Of a stretch of 64,000 nt of DNA, positions 31,461-43,234 are shown one piece after another. The stretch's first letter is position 1. Each line of letters starts with the position of its first letter. Source of the stretch: Mytilisepta virgata (lineage: Eukaryota; Mollusca; Bivalvia; Mytilida; Mytilidae); the NCBI GenBank assembly GCA_028015205.1, contig CM051514.1:20910150-20974149 (forward strand). The letters are read 5' to 3'. The position numbers and the translations under genes are program-made. Below the pieces are notes generated by a model. That model worked only from the letters and a program-made list of their open reading frames with translations, made no database searches and had not been told where the DNA came from.

Positions 31461-34230
31461 CCATTTTTTTGTTTATATCAGAATCATTTTAATTGGTGCT
31501 TGTCTAAGCAAACTATGGACGTTAGATGCGGCGGAGTATCAATTTGTGAGCTTTGATCACAATACCTGTAGTTTTACCCTGTAATCATATGATACGTGTA
31601 TGTCGTCTGACGGACAAGTATCCGGACCATTCGAATAACCCGGATGTTTCGGGAAACATAATTTCATAGACTTCTGTAATGATCGGCAACTTTGAGAATT
31701 TATTTCTACATTAGAACACGCACCACAAGTGAATTTGACATTTGTGTAAGTTAGAAGTTCGGAAGCACTATATACCTAACATTTTGATGGACGTTGAATA
31801 TATACTTAGAAGTATGTTTCCACTTGGGAATGATATATTAAGAAATTCCTGCTTAGGTTCCTCGTTCAATTTATTTTCCGTAAAAAATAAATTAATTTAC
31901 GATCAGTATGAACTATGGTTGAGATAGCTTTGCAGGCTCTTAAATTTAAATTTTCATCACCATGGATAAACGGTAAAAAATTCAGAAAAGCACCACATCG
32001 AAAATTTGAATGTGTAAGTAATCCACCCCTTGATAAACCGGTCTGTACATCACTTGTAAAGGTATTGGAGACTTGACCGTCTCAATTTTTTCTAAGGTGT
32101 GCGAAGGTAGACTTTTAACCAAGGTATCTTCGTTACATGTTTCTGTCCGTTTTCGGGCTATATTTCTATTTACTTGTTTCGTGCGGATGCAGTCTTGTGG
32201 ATGTCATTTCATGTTACAATCTTTGACTTTTGTAAGCATAGAACACGTTACAACGGTCAAAAATGTATCTAATCAACTTAACATGTTTTTGTATAAAATT
32301 GTGTGTTTTTGTATGTTTTTTAAATACTTTTTCTAATTGTTTTTCCCTTGTCGTGTCTTGATAAGCAATATAAATATGAGCAGTGTCGTCTTGTCATTCA
32401 ACTTGCAAGTATGTGACTGTCGTTTGGTTAGAAGTGTAATAATTACCTATTTTGGCCGTCAGAAAGTCTGGTATTTCTTATATAATTCTACATGCCTTTT
32501 ACATTAGGAACTTTTTTTAAAGCTCCTATTCATTTGGTCAATACACAGTATTAATTTCTGAAACTATAGTTACGAAAATATTAATACAAAACAATGACTA
32601 TTAAAGTTTGAAAATCAATTATTTCCTGATTCTACACGCGTATGCATGACAAATTACAGTCAATTTATTATTTAGGACGAAACACATGACACCATTTTTC
32701 TTACCTTAACTCGATCTAGTTTCGTAAATAGAAAAACACCCATATTGATTAAACTGCACTAAAATTCATAGAATCAACAGGAAAAGGCGTACTTTAACTC
32801 CTCATATAAGTGTTAGTTCTAAAAATAGCATTATAAATATCAAGAAGTAACATCCGATAAAAGGACGGAAAAGCATAGCACAAGGAAATTACAAATTTTT
32901 GATAAAAACTACGGTTACTGTGGGCAAGCTTATAAAAGTACATCTGTATACCCTAACCAGTTCAAATCTATCAAACTTAGATCATTTTTAACACCAAGCT
33001 TTCACTTTTGGTTGTGTTTCATAATGAGAGAAATAAAATGCACCATTCAAATAAATAAACGTAATTGGTGAATACATAAATAATACGAACGACATCTACC
33101 AATCAGATCATATCTTTCCGCTCTGTTGCCGTTGTCGTTTTCGGGCATCAACTTTCTTTCAAAAATCTTTTTGTATGAAACAACTGGGTCAATTTAGACC
33201 ATACATTCATGGAATGGTTTATGGATACCGATCCATCCGTTACAGACCTTTCCTAATGATCTCAAGTTTGGTACGAATATTATTTTGCGCGTCGAAATGT
33301 TCTTATTTCGCGTAGACTGAAAGTTTACAGAAAGATTGGTCATAAAAACATCGTATGATACCAGTTCGATGCACAAGATATGCCTTTATGTCAATGTCCG
33401 ACTCGTAATTTTTGCTTAAGGCCTTAACATTGACCCAAAATATTAAGGAGCATACTTTGAATGCGAAAATGACTAAAATTGTAAAGCTAAAAGTATTTGA
33501 ATACAGAGCGTGACATACCCCTTAGTTTCAATACAATTTAAAGATAGCGTATGTATCTGTTCCGCCGATGCGTACTAGACATGACATAAGCAACATTGAG
33601 GGTATATTATATGAGGCAGGAATTACACTTATCCGTCTGGATAACCCGACTTCAGCCAATGCTGTTTTAGGTGGTTTGTTTGCTTTTTTAGTGTTGCGAG
33701 TCTGTTATTTGCATGTTCTTATATTTTCCCGTCTCTGTTTTGTCTCTGTCTCGGGATTTGTGATTGTTGGATGGCCTTAGGATTTTACTTACCTTGACTT
33801 CAAAAACGTTACAAAATAGTTTTACAATGTTTTGCCTTTTTTCAGTTTGACAAACTGAAATGGTTCAATCATTTGAGTTCCACTAGTTTAATTTTGTATC
33901 CTTTGTTCGAACTAAGACCAACGGAATGGATTTCGTACCATATCGGTAGCCATTTTGGGCCCCGATTTGCCCTTTTATGCTACAAAATGTTAATGTCGTA
34001 CCATATGTAATGTAAGGATCGACATAGATTTAGAACATTTCGTACGGTATGGATATTAAAGACCATTTTATACATGTAACATACGCATATCATACAGATT
34101 TATTTTCATATGGATATAATGGACATTTCGTTTGAAATAGATACATGGAATCAATATAATTTAGTACATGTTACATAAGGAAAAAAATTGGCAAGCCAGA
34201 AATATAAAATTAAAAAAAAATACAATATAG
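31461..34230. other. Non-coding DNA upstream of gene A
   Basis: Highly similar to 58235-60920 in unit B. Open frames at 32073-32336 and 33568-33780 are shared with unit B but have no recognisable motif and are not flanked by clear splice sites. They probably reflect recent duplication and not coding constraint. Confidence 0.45.
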
Positions 34231-34237
34231 AAACTAT

Positions 34238-34905
34238 AAGCTCCCAGGAGCCTGTATCACTCACCTGGATTCAATTGGCTGAGTGCTTTCAGGCAAGAAG
34301 ATTTTTTAAATGAATTTTCCAATAGGGTCTTATGTTAAACTAAGTTCGGCTGTGGTGGCCACCTTTGTTGTCCGTCCTGGTCATCTCACAAAATTCTGAA
34401 AGAGGTCTACTAATAGACCATTTCTGCCAAGTTTGGTTATAATAGGCTCAATGCTTTTAGACAAGAAGATTTTTGAATGCATTTTCCCCATAAGGTCCTA
34501 TGTTAAACTAAGTTGGGCTGTGGCGGCCATCTAGGTTGACAGTCTGGGTCATCGGACACAATTCTGAAAGAGGACCATTTACAGACCATTGCTGCCAAGT
34601 CTTGTTCCAATTGCCGAAGTGGTTTCAGACAAGAAAGATTTTAAACGAATTTCCCATAGGGTCCTACATGTATGTTAAACTAAGTGGGCTGTGGCGGCCA
34701 TCTTGGTTGATCATCCGGGTCATCAGATATAATTCTGAAAGAGGACCACCTAACGACCATTGTTGGCATGTCTGGTTCCAATTGGCTCGGTGGTTTCCGA
34801 CAAAAAGATTTTTAAATGAATTTTCCATAGGGTCCTATGTAAAACTAATTTGGGCTGTGGTGGCCATCTTGGTTGACCATCCGGGTCATTGGAACACTTC
34901 TGAAA
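34238..34905 (-). repeat. About 168 bp tandem repeat element, unit A
   Basis: It opens GCTCCCAGGAGCCTGTATCACTCACCTGG, the reverse complement of the end of the 13188-15502 element. Four imperfect units are marked by TAGGGTCCTATGTTAAACTAAG near 34324, 34494, 34660 and 34830. The long open frame at 34536-34943 is a by-product of the repeats. Confidence 0.75.
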
Positions 34906-34939
34906 AGCATTTTTTCTATAACATTAAAATTATTTTCAA

Positions 34940-37425
34940 GTGAATAATATATATTTGTTTTTATCGAGATACTTTGTTTATTCTTCTTTTGTCTTACATT
35001 TATACACACGTCCAATTAAAGTTTACATCTGAAAAAAATATATAATTTAAAAGTAAAGAAATGCTCATATCACATTCATACACTGTTATCGGATTTATTT
35101 CACTCATACAACACTTAGTATCCTCATACAACACTTAGTATCTATAAACCTCAGTTCATGGAATGGATTTTTGCCAGTTTGAAAGTCTAAATGTTAGAAT
35201 TAAAAGACAATTTTTGTAGGTTGATTAACCTTTTTGAGTCGTCCAAGAAAACTTAACAATTTTACAATTGTTTTTAAACGCTGTGTTATAGCTTTCGGTC
35301 GGTCTTCTGAACCAAATGCGCTTTTCACTACGATGACATCTCGCGGCAAAATTTTTAAACACTCCAAGTCTAAGGAGTTTATTTATGGATAAATGCAGTG
35401 TCTTTAACAGACGATATTTTACAGATGCATAATATCACTGTATGTGAATTAATAACTTGCTTGATAAATTGTTCCATTGCATTTTAATTGTTTTGGGAAA
35501 TTCTTCAACCCCGATTGTCTTACGAAAAAGCTTTGAGTTTTTTCTGTACTTTCAGTACTTTGATCAAAGGTTATATTTGTACAGCTCAACAATAACTCTG
35601 ATTGAACGGGTAATTTCAAAAAGAAAAATTAATGCACTTGAAAATTTGAAAAAATGAAAAATTTGAATTAACTAACTCAGACCTACCCTAAAATTTGTAA
35701 AACCATTATCTTAAATATATTTAATTCTCTTTATGAATATCTCATGCAACACGGGAAAGTATTAATTAATTCACTAAAGTCTCTTAGGATAGCTCTTTCC
35801 ATTCTACAGAAAACTACATAGGCGAAATGGTTTTTTTCTTTTTCATTAAAAGGTGATCGAACGAAAGCGGGCACAAAATGTAAGTTTGTTTCAATTACGA
35901 CTGCGCTAATTGCATCTGTCATGCTTTATGTTGATTTAGGCACTCAAATTTTGAAAAGGCCAATCCGTTGGGTTAAGTTTACAGATAGTAAGTAATAATA
36001 CATGCATTTTACTGAAAATAAAATTATTTATATGACCCAAATATATACTTTATTATTTTCCGTTATATCCTTTTTGTCCTATTGGTGTTAGATAAAGGAT
36101 ACAATGTACCAATTCATAAAATTCTGGGCGCAGACATCTTCTGAAGGGAACATTTAGCGGTGAAATGAATGTGAGAATCGCTGCCCATTGGTCAATATTA
36201 AATTAAATAATAAATAATTTTAAACGGCAGTGGTTCTTCCTTCGAAACATATGAGACAAAACAATTTCATATATTACGTAAAACTAAGTTTTTTTGAAAA
36301 TAAAATTGGCACGGAAGTTTAGCATATTTTTGTTTCTTGATAAAAAGATAAGAGAATTAGTTATAAAAGATTTGTACACGCCGATTCTGGACATAATTCG
36401 CAATTTTCTCAGTTTTTTGTAATATAAGTGCACTCTGCAACCCATGGCAACAACAAATTCTTTGCCCTCATAGCAATCTCAGATGAACAATCTAAATAAT
36501 TGAACATTCTTCATGTTCTTATCTATTACCCTGTCTATCATTTCATAGCTCTGACCACTATTGTTGATAAAATTGTCAGCATCTAAGTGGGACAACTTAC
36601 TAGTATATTGTATTTATTTACATATTTGAATAATGAAAACGATTTTTATCACAAAAATCATTGCTCCAAACAGCATGCGGTTAATGTAAATGACATATTT
36701 ATGTTACCTTACTGTTGTCTCTTATAAAGAATGAGATAAGGGTTCTGATCAGAATAATCATGGTTTACCAGTTTGTTTCTTAGACTATATAGGAAATTTA
36801 CGTCGTATAGGTTATCAAATGCCTTTGATAGGACTAATACATAATAATTGCAAGTAGTTTTTAAAGCCCCTGTTCAAAACTTTATTTCAGTTTCACCAAA
36901 ATCATGCTTTTTTCTCGATGTATGGTTCGTGAAAAATATCCTTGTGTTCTTGTATTTCTTCCTCTGCGTACAAAGTTACTTATTTAGTAAAAGCCATCCA
37001 TACAATTATTTCGATAAAATAGTTTTGTCTTCCTAAATTACAGATATTTGTAATCAATCATTTCATTTGAAATCTATATACAAATCCGCAAAACATTCAT
37101 GACATTAGATCTGAAAAAGAAAAAAAAAATGATATGCAGATAATATTTCGATACCAGCCCCAAATTTACTACTAGTATTACAATTTTTTAAATTTTGTGT
37201 AAAACTAAGGAATATCTTTCTCTCTTCTCATATAATTTTGGCTTTAAAATTTTGTTCGTTTTGGATTTTTGCTCTTCAACGCTTTTGATTATTGTTTTGA
37301 TTTTCAAATTTTGGTTTCGAGCACAACTAATTAACCGTACATTTAAGTGAAGTGCACAGTTTGTGCGTTAAAATTGGTTTGAAAGATTTTATTTGTTTAA
37401 TATCAGGGGTATTTCCATGAATACT
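34940..37425. other. Non-coding DNA, end of visible A/B similarity
   Basis: Similar to 61700-64000 up to about 36427, except that unit B has an extra 810 bp at 63039-63847. No exon recognised. Confidence 0.45.
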
Positions 37426-37439
37426 AACGATAATAAATC

Positions 37440-38240
37440 GTTATTTATTCAAGGGTTACTTCATTCAAGAGTTACTACGGGAAAACAAAAAGAAACTAGC
37501 CCAATCTTTTAATTTCACTTTTCGTTATATAGATGATGTGTTGTTGTTAAATAACGACAAATTCCAAGACTTTCTACATCTTATCTACCCCAGTGAGCTT
37601 GAAATTAAGGATACTACAGATACACTAAAGTCCGCTTCATATTTGGATTTGTTTCTTGAAATAGACTATGAGGGACATTTGAAGACAAAACTTTATGACA
37701 AACGTGATGACTTCAACTTTACTATAGTTAACTTTCCCTTCTTGAGTAGCAATATACCAGCATCGGCTGCATATGGCGTCTACGTTTCTCTTCTCAGCTT
37801 ATCCGATTTTCAAGGGCATGCGTAAGTTACCCTGAATTTCGACAAAGAGGATTACTGCTGTCACAAAAGCTTCTTAACCAGGGTTTTTATCAGGGATAAG
37901 TTGATGTCATCACTTAGGAAATTTTATGGTCGTCATCACGAATTGATTGACCATTACAGTGTTCCAATATCTAAGATGATGTTGAACCTGTTCCCACTGT
38001 CGTAACTTCACGACGGGCGCCGTATACGGAGCAGGAAATGCTTACCCTTCCGGAGCACCTGGGTTCACTCCTGGTTTTTATATGAGTTCGTGTTGTTCTT
38101 TGTTTTTTTTAGTTTTCTGTGTTTATTTGTTGTGCTTGTGGTTGTTCATTTGTCTTCCCGGGTTTGTCTGTCCAATGGATTACGTTTTTTTTATTGCTCC
38201 TTAGGTATATTTGTCCTTTTTATACATGTATTTGGCGTTT
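37440..38240 (+). pseudogene. Reverse transcriptase relic, probably Penelope-like, with 3' tail
   Basis: Before 37538 the frame reads F-R-Y-I-D-D-V-L, the catalytic Y-x-D-D motif, then E-L-E-I-K-D-T-T-D-T, S-Y-L-D-L, K-L-Y-D-K-R-D-D-F and Y-G-V-Y. A frameshift near 37795 moves the next part (L-I-R-F-S-R-A-C, L-L-L-S-Q-K-L-L-N-Q-G-F) to another frame, which soon meets a stop; F-Y-G-R-H-H-E-L-I-D follows in yet another. The downstream CTTCCGGAGCACCTGG tail matches 19366-19580 inverted. I know this as a reverse transcriptase type abundant in bivalves; assigning it to Penelope-like elements is tentative. Confidence 0.75.
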
Positions 38241-39240
38241 ATATTTACCCTAAATGAATAAGCAGAAGACATGCAGTACTTTTTGAATGATTTCCAGTTT
38301 ATGTGGTTAATAAAGGAACTGTAAGGACACACATATACAATGCCATTTTCTCTTGGACTTGATGTTCAGCGTCATAATATTTTCAAACAAAATCAAGGTG
38401 ATTGGATCAAACGAAGACTTGTTGTCTTACAGTTAAGTTCGCACAAGACAAATTTAGATTTAGATTCATTATTAACTTTGAGAACAGGGCTTAACCAATC
38501 TGGACTGAAAACAAGGCAATACATCTTGGTTTAGTCCTTTAATCTTGATTTTACATGAAATTTCCGAAAGTGTTAAAGCCAAGTCAGACAAGACGGAAAT
38601 AGCCTTTAAGCTCGATAGTGTGTTACCTGTCCAGATAATAGTTCCAACCATAAAACGGAAAAAGTTTAAAGATGCTACACTTGGTATAATTTAAAAATTT
38701 GTACTCTTGAAAATTTTAGATAAATAAATTGGAGTCGAAATGTATTCCCACGGAGATTACAGTTTTTACCTCCATTGTTGGAATTCAAGCACAATGCATG
38801 TCGAAAAATATTTTTGAATCGGCATACGACATGCGTAAAATCAATCCCACCGATGCAGAAATAATACGAATTTAATTGGAAAACTACACAAGCGGTTCTT
38901 CATCTACAGCACTACTTTGATATAATAGGTGTTAAATCATGCGGATTTTGATTTTGGAAAACTACTACAATAATGAACAAATACCAATAATTGTTTCACA
39001 GAAAATAAGGGGATGTAAAAATCCAGTGAATTCGACGATTAACAAAACAAATATGCACATTAATTAAATAAAATAAAATTTTAATCTATCCAAATGAATG
39101 TATTCAATTTTAAATTACCTTTACCCTTTTATGTTTCTTTAAAGGTTACAATAATGCAAAATATTGCCGATAGTGTAAATGAATGGTTTACAGGGATATT
39201 TGAATTTCCACCAAATTATAGGCCATTATAGGTGCTTACC
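38241..39240. other. Non-coding spacer
   Basis: The open frame at 38340-38534 has no recognisable motif. Nothing else supported. Confidence 0.4.
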
Positions 39241-39242
39241 GA

Positions 39243-39511
39243 CTATAACACATCCCTCCCATCCATTTGGTTTACCTTCTCACAAATATATCCAAGGATA
39301 TCTTTTCTGTCACATCCAGTATCAAACCAATCATATTGGTGGTAGTGATTAAGAATGGCACAGTTCTCTGTAGTGCTCAAAGTGCTCCTTTCTGGTTCAT
39401 CTGGAAACCAATTAGTATAATCCGTAATCGTGTTATCCGATACCCACTTCCAAATATTCTGTTCTTCTAAATCATACAGTCCAATCTACGTTGAATACTT
39501 TCCTTTCTTTT
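39243..39511 (-). pseudogene. Lectin exon 5-like, with stop in WIGL motif (relic C)
   Basis: After an acceptor-like TTAAG it reads E-K-K-G-K-Y-S-T, then TAG at 39486-39488 where gene A has the Trp of W-I-G-L. It continues open with I-G-L-Y-D-L-E-E, W-K-W-V-S-D, D-E-P-E-R, E-N-C-A-I-L-N-H, D-W-F-D-T-G-C and Y-I-C-E-K, and ends at TAG (39243-39245). All four cysteine contexts except the first (on exon 4) are kept. Only one disabling change is seen, so inactivation may be recent. Confidence 0.8.
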
Positions 39512-41058
39512 CTTAAAAAAATAACACCAATACAAGAATGATCACAATAAGAAGTTTAGCAGTTATAATAAACTTATAGAAGTTAAAAGATACCGTCATT
39601 GTCGTTGTGATTAATCAATGATTTGAATTTTGTTGGAAAGCGAAGTGTAGACGAAAAATGCTAAAAAAGTCTTAATGAAATTAAATGCTGAAAATAAAAA
39701 AAACATAGTAAGCCAAATAAAGTCTGAAAAAGAAGAGAAAAGAAAGCACTCGCAATATTAACTTTCATAAAATCCGGTAGTGACACCAGATGCTCCGGAA
39801 GGTATGCTTTTTATGCTCTGTTTATGGAACACGTCATATTGCAAATGATGAAAAAGTTAGGTGAAGTGGCAATTCTGTAAGACGAGAAAATTGAACTGAA
39901 GATATTTGTTCTCATTTATCAGATAGAAAACATGATGAATACCATACAATTTCTGATGTGTTGAGTTTAATATATTGAATATAACCTTGTCTTTGGGGTT
40001 CATCTAACAGAAACTTCACCTTATGCGCCAAGAAAGCAAACGCCATGCACTACACTAACTGAAAAGTAAACACCACAAACTTGAGACGTTGGTTTGTAAT
40101 TATTTAGAAAGGGGAAGTTCAAAATTGGAACGTAAAAATCGTTGTTCGTAAAGTTTTTGATTTCAATCGCATTTTGTTTTATCTATGTATAAGTATAAAT
40201 CTAGGTATGAAGCGTAAGTGGATGTGTCGGTGATCTCTTTAATTTCAAGTTCACTGTCAGTGGTAGATTGGATGGTCATGATTTTTACAGTTAGGAATAG
40301 TAAGGCTAATGCGTTGTCGTTCTTTAGTAGTAGCTCTTGTATAAGTTAGGCTAAAAATCTGTGCAGTTTGTCCCCATAGGAATTCGCGTAATCTTCTGAA
40401 AAAAACTTTTACTCAACACTCAACAAATATCTTGTCGATTCGAAATTCCACCATACTAAGAACATCGGCCTCAGCGTGTACTCTATGTTTTTTCCATACA
40501 TAATGTCAGAAAGTCCATTTTTAGTACAGAAACATTGGTGAATAAAATCGGAATAAAATTCAGTTTACCAAATAAAACGTTTTATCTTGCTGCCATGGGT
40601 AAGGCTACCAAAAAAAGATGGTTCTGGATGTCTTTAGAATTTTTAAGTTTTCACATATAATTCACTTCACTAGTGTCATGAGTATAGAAGCCTTATCATA
40701 ATAGCTCTATGGTCAGTCCTTAACTAGGTACATGTGTAAAAGAAGTAAGGAGTTTTGACATGGGTTTTTATATAGCTGAGCATCAAGCTAAATAATTATT
40801 GACACTTGTGAAGTGAATGGAGATAACTAATGTCAATACCAATAATCGGAGGAAGATACAACAGAAAAACGATTATTGATAATGTCTTTCCTTGTAATCC
40901 TAGTGGGATTATAAGTGAATTTGCCAATTAAATTGTTAATACCGATACTCTAATATTGTAAGCTGGAACAACGGAAAAAATGTGTTAGAGGTCGGAAAAT
41001 GTTTTCCGAATCTTTTGATCGCGAACAACACTACTAGAACTCAAAGTTGTTCTGCCTG
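39512..41058. other. Non-coding DNA
   Basis: It contains a short CAGATGCTCCGGAAGG trace of the reverse-transcriptase tail near 39787. No exon recognised. Confidence 0.4.
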
Positions 41059-41386
41059 AGTCGCCGAATACTAACATGAAATAATGACCTTATCGACCTG
41101 GTGAATTTAGTTTTTGTAATCACAATATGATAGAACCAACAGACATCAGTGGATTTTCCATTCCCAAAAAATAACGATCATTATAGTAGCTGGTCATAAG
41201 GACGTACTTGAATCACAGTACCTCGGGGACAGTAAAATAACCGTTCCTCTTATACCCAGTCAATACAATATTATTATATAGTTAAACAGTGCATAATTGT
41301 CATAATACGGGGATTTTTCGGACAACTCCAAGTCCGATACCATTCAATGTGTAACGAATTTTCCTGTATCTAAATGATTTAACAAT

Positions 41387-41539
41387 TATAATAATACGTT
41401 TAATAAGATATTTCGATCATTATAGTAGCTGGTCATTAAGACGTACTTGAATGACAGTCTAGTAGTAAATTACCGTTTTGATTGGTTTAAACTGACGAAA
41501 ACAATTTCACTGAAATATCTTATTAAACGTATTATTATA
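41387..41539. repeat. 27 bp inverted repeat beside lectin exon 4-like
   Basis: 41387-41413 (TATAATAATACGTTTAATAA...) pairs with 41513-41539. A 43 bp direct repeat CGATCATTATAGTAGCTGG... also occurs at 41175 and 41414. The same structure is in the right copy, with one arm mismatch. Confidence 0.8.
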
Positions 41540-41597
41540 GGTGTTAACTGAAGGAAAGGATGTTTTTCGTGCTCATAATGTAATTCGGACAACACAC

Positions 41598-41679
41598 CTT
41601 TCAGCATTTCCTTGAGGTAATTGTTTTCGTTTGAAGTTTCTATTTTTACGAGATGAGCTCCAATCATATTACAAATATT
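41598..41679 (-). pseudogene. Lectin exon 4-like (relic C)
   Basis: 82 nt, the same size and phase as gene A exon 4, reading N-I-C-N-M-I-G-A-H-L-V-K-I...K-E-M-L-K, with acceptor TTTCAG and donor AAAG/GTGTGT intact. It would splice in frame to the exon at 39243-39511, which carries a stop. Confidence 0.75.
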
Positions 41680-42850
41680 CTGAAATTTACCACAAACGGT
41701 GAAAACATTATATGAAGAAATTTTATGCCATGCAGCTATACAACGTATGATTTTTAATTCAATACCTGTATTTGCTGATACACCACTTGAAGAAAATTCA
41801 AATACCGGTGGGACCGGATTCGAATAAGTGTCAGGTGACATGTCTACATGAATGTTACCTCGTGTGTCGGTCCTGTACAAAACAGGACTATCCTGACCCT
41901 CTGTTGTGTTTATGTTTGTGTTTTGGGCTCTTTTATGCTACATATATTTGTTGTCCGGAGTTCTGTCATATATCTGTTTGGTTGCTTTGATTGATTGATG
42001 TGGCATTGTTGGCCTTTCGTGTTATCCAATCTGTTGTTTATTGATATTCATATCACATGAATGTGGCATCGTCCTTATATACATGTAATAATTTGACTTA
42101 ATGATAAATAATAATAATATGATATATTCAGCCAATTTAATCGACGAATGAATTTTCTTTCTATATTATTACGTACATTTTAGTTTGTATTGTAAAAACA
42201 GTATAATTGTATCAGAAAACTGTTTTCGCTCAATTTGTACATAAATAGTATACTTGAAAATATTCTGATATTTAGTTTTCAATTATTTTACTATGTACAC
42301 CTTGCGATCTAATTTTTAAATTTTGTACATATTCGATTGAATATGATAGAGAAGAATGGAATAGAATAGAACAATTCTATTAAGGGAATGATGGGTCATT
42401 TCTGGCATTATATACAGAATAATATGAAAATCATTTCTTAATTTAATACAAATTAAAATAAAATATTTAACAACATATGTAAAAAATGAATAAAGTTATA
42501 AAATCTGCAAAACCATTGAAAATATCAGTATGTTCATTTATCATTGCACAATTTATCTTCTTTTCTTTAGAGAAAGTTTTGAAGCTAATGCAGCGTGTCT
42601 CTAAAAACTGTAAAAAATATAACTACTGATAGTCAAACAAAAAAAGGCATTTGTCTTCAACACAATCATGACAATTATTGATACACAGTATGAATTTACT
42701 AATACGGAACACCTTCTAACATCGAAATTCTCACTTTTCTTTACATAATAAACTTTTAAAGGAACCATTTGTGTGCAATTTCCCGTGATTCACAGCCAAC
42801 TGCTTTATATCCATACTTAACGCCCACCTCAATAGTAATTAAATGGTTAC

Positions 42851-42930
42851 CTCTGCTCTGTGCCATGTTACATGGCCGTTTCCAAAAAAGTACAGACTGT
42901 TCAAAGACGTTTCCCATGGAATATTATAAC
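42851..42930 (-). pseudogene. Lectin exon 3-like (relic C)
   Basis: 80 nt, same size and phase as gene A exon 3, reading G-Y-N-I-P-W-E-T...Y-F-F-G-N-G-H-V-T-W-H-R-A-E with intact TTTCAG acceptor and GTAACC donor. Stalk and tail exons are absent upstream, so the set could only be expressed by splicing from another gene. Confidence 0.75.
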
Positions 42931-43234
42931 CTGAAAAAATTCTAGCTCTGAGTCATATTAAGGATATATAACACTTAAGTTTTGTTAACTCAAAATTGAA
43001 AAACCTTGTGTTGAAAAAAATTCTTTTTAGTAGCCAATGTACAATCCATATCTTATTGTTTTTTTTTTACAAGGATGTATATAAATTTATTTCGAAGACA
43101 GTTTCACTGTATTTCATTTTAAAAACTAAAAGGCTTCTTTCAGCAACTCAACAGATTTTGTATAAATCAGAGAAGAAAGAAACTCAGATACATTTCTGCA
43201 ATTGAAACTAGAACTGTGAGTGACCTCACTGAGT

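Larger units (their letters stand above)
41059..42997. repeat. 1.9 kb duplicated lectin-exon block, left copy
   Basis: Nearly identical to 45036-46987 at a constant offset near 3977 over most of its length. It includes the exon 3-like and exon 4-like lectin exons and a dispersed repeat fragment at 41886-42050. Confidence 0.9.
20670..43000. repeat. Segmental duplication unit A
   Basis: From about 20670 the sequence is nearly the same as that from about 46997. Aligned landmarks are 20721/47046, 22002/48380, 27130/53267, 29797/55856 and 36000/62770; the changing offset reflects insertions and deletions. The unit contains lectin gene A and, at its right end, lectin exons also repeated at 45-47 kb. 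Visible similarity to unit B runs to 36427, where unit B leaves the window. Confidence 0.9.

Noticed and set aside
33568..33780. 70 aa hydrophobic frame shared with unit B (60271-60465)
   Set aside because: Shared only because the whole region is duplicated; the frame ends differ through indels, which argues against coding constraint.
34536..34943. 135 aa frame with internal repeats (also 61315-61749)
   Set aside because: Created by 168 bp tandem repeat units whose length is a multiple of three; the repeats continue outside the frame.
41470..41880. 136 aa frame around the lectin exon 4-like sequence (also 45447-45857)
   Set aside because: Only 82 nt in the middle is exon-like, bounded by splice sites; the rest reads into intron and repeat DNA.
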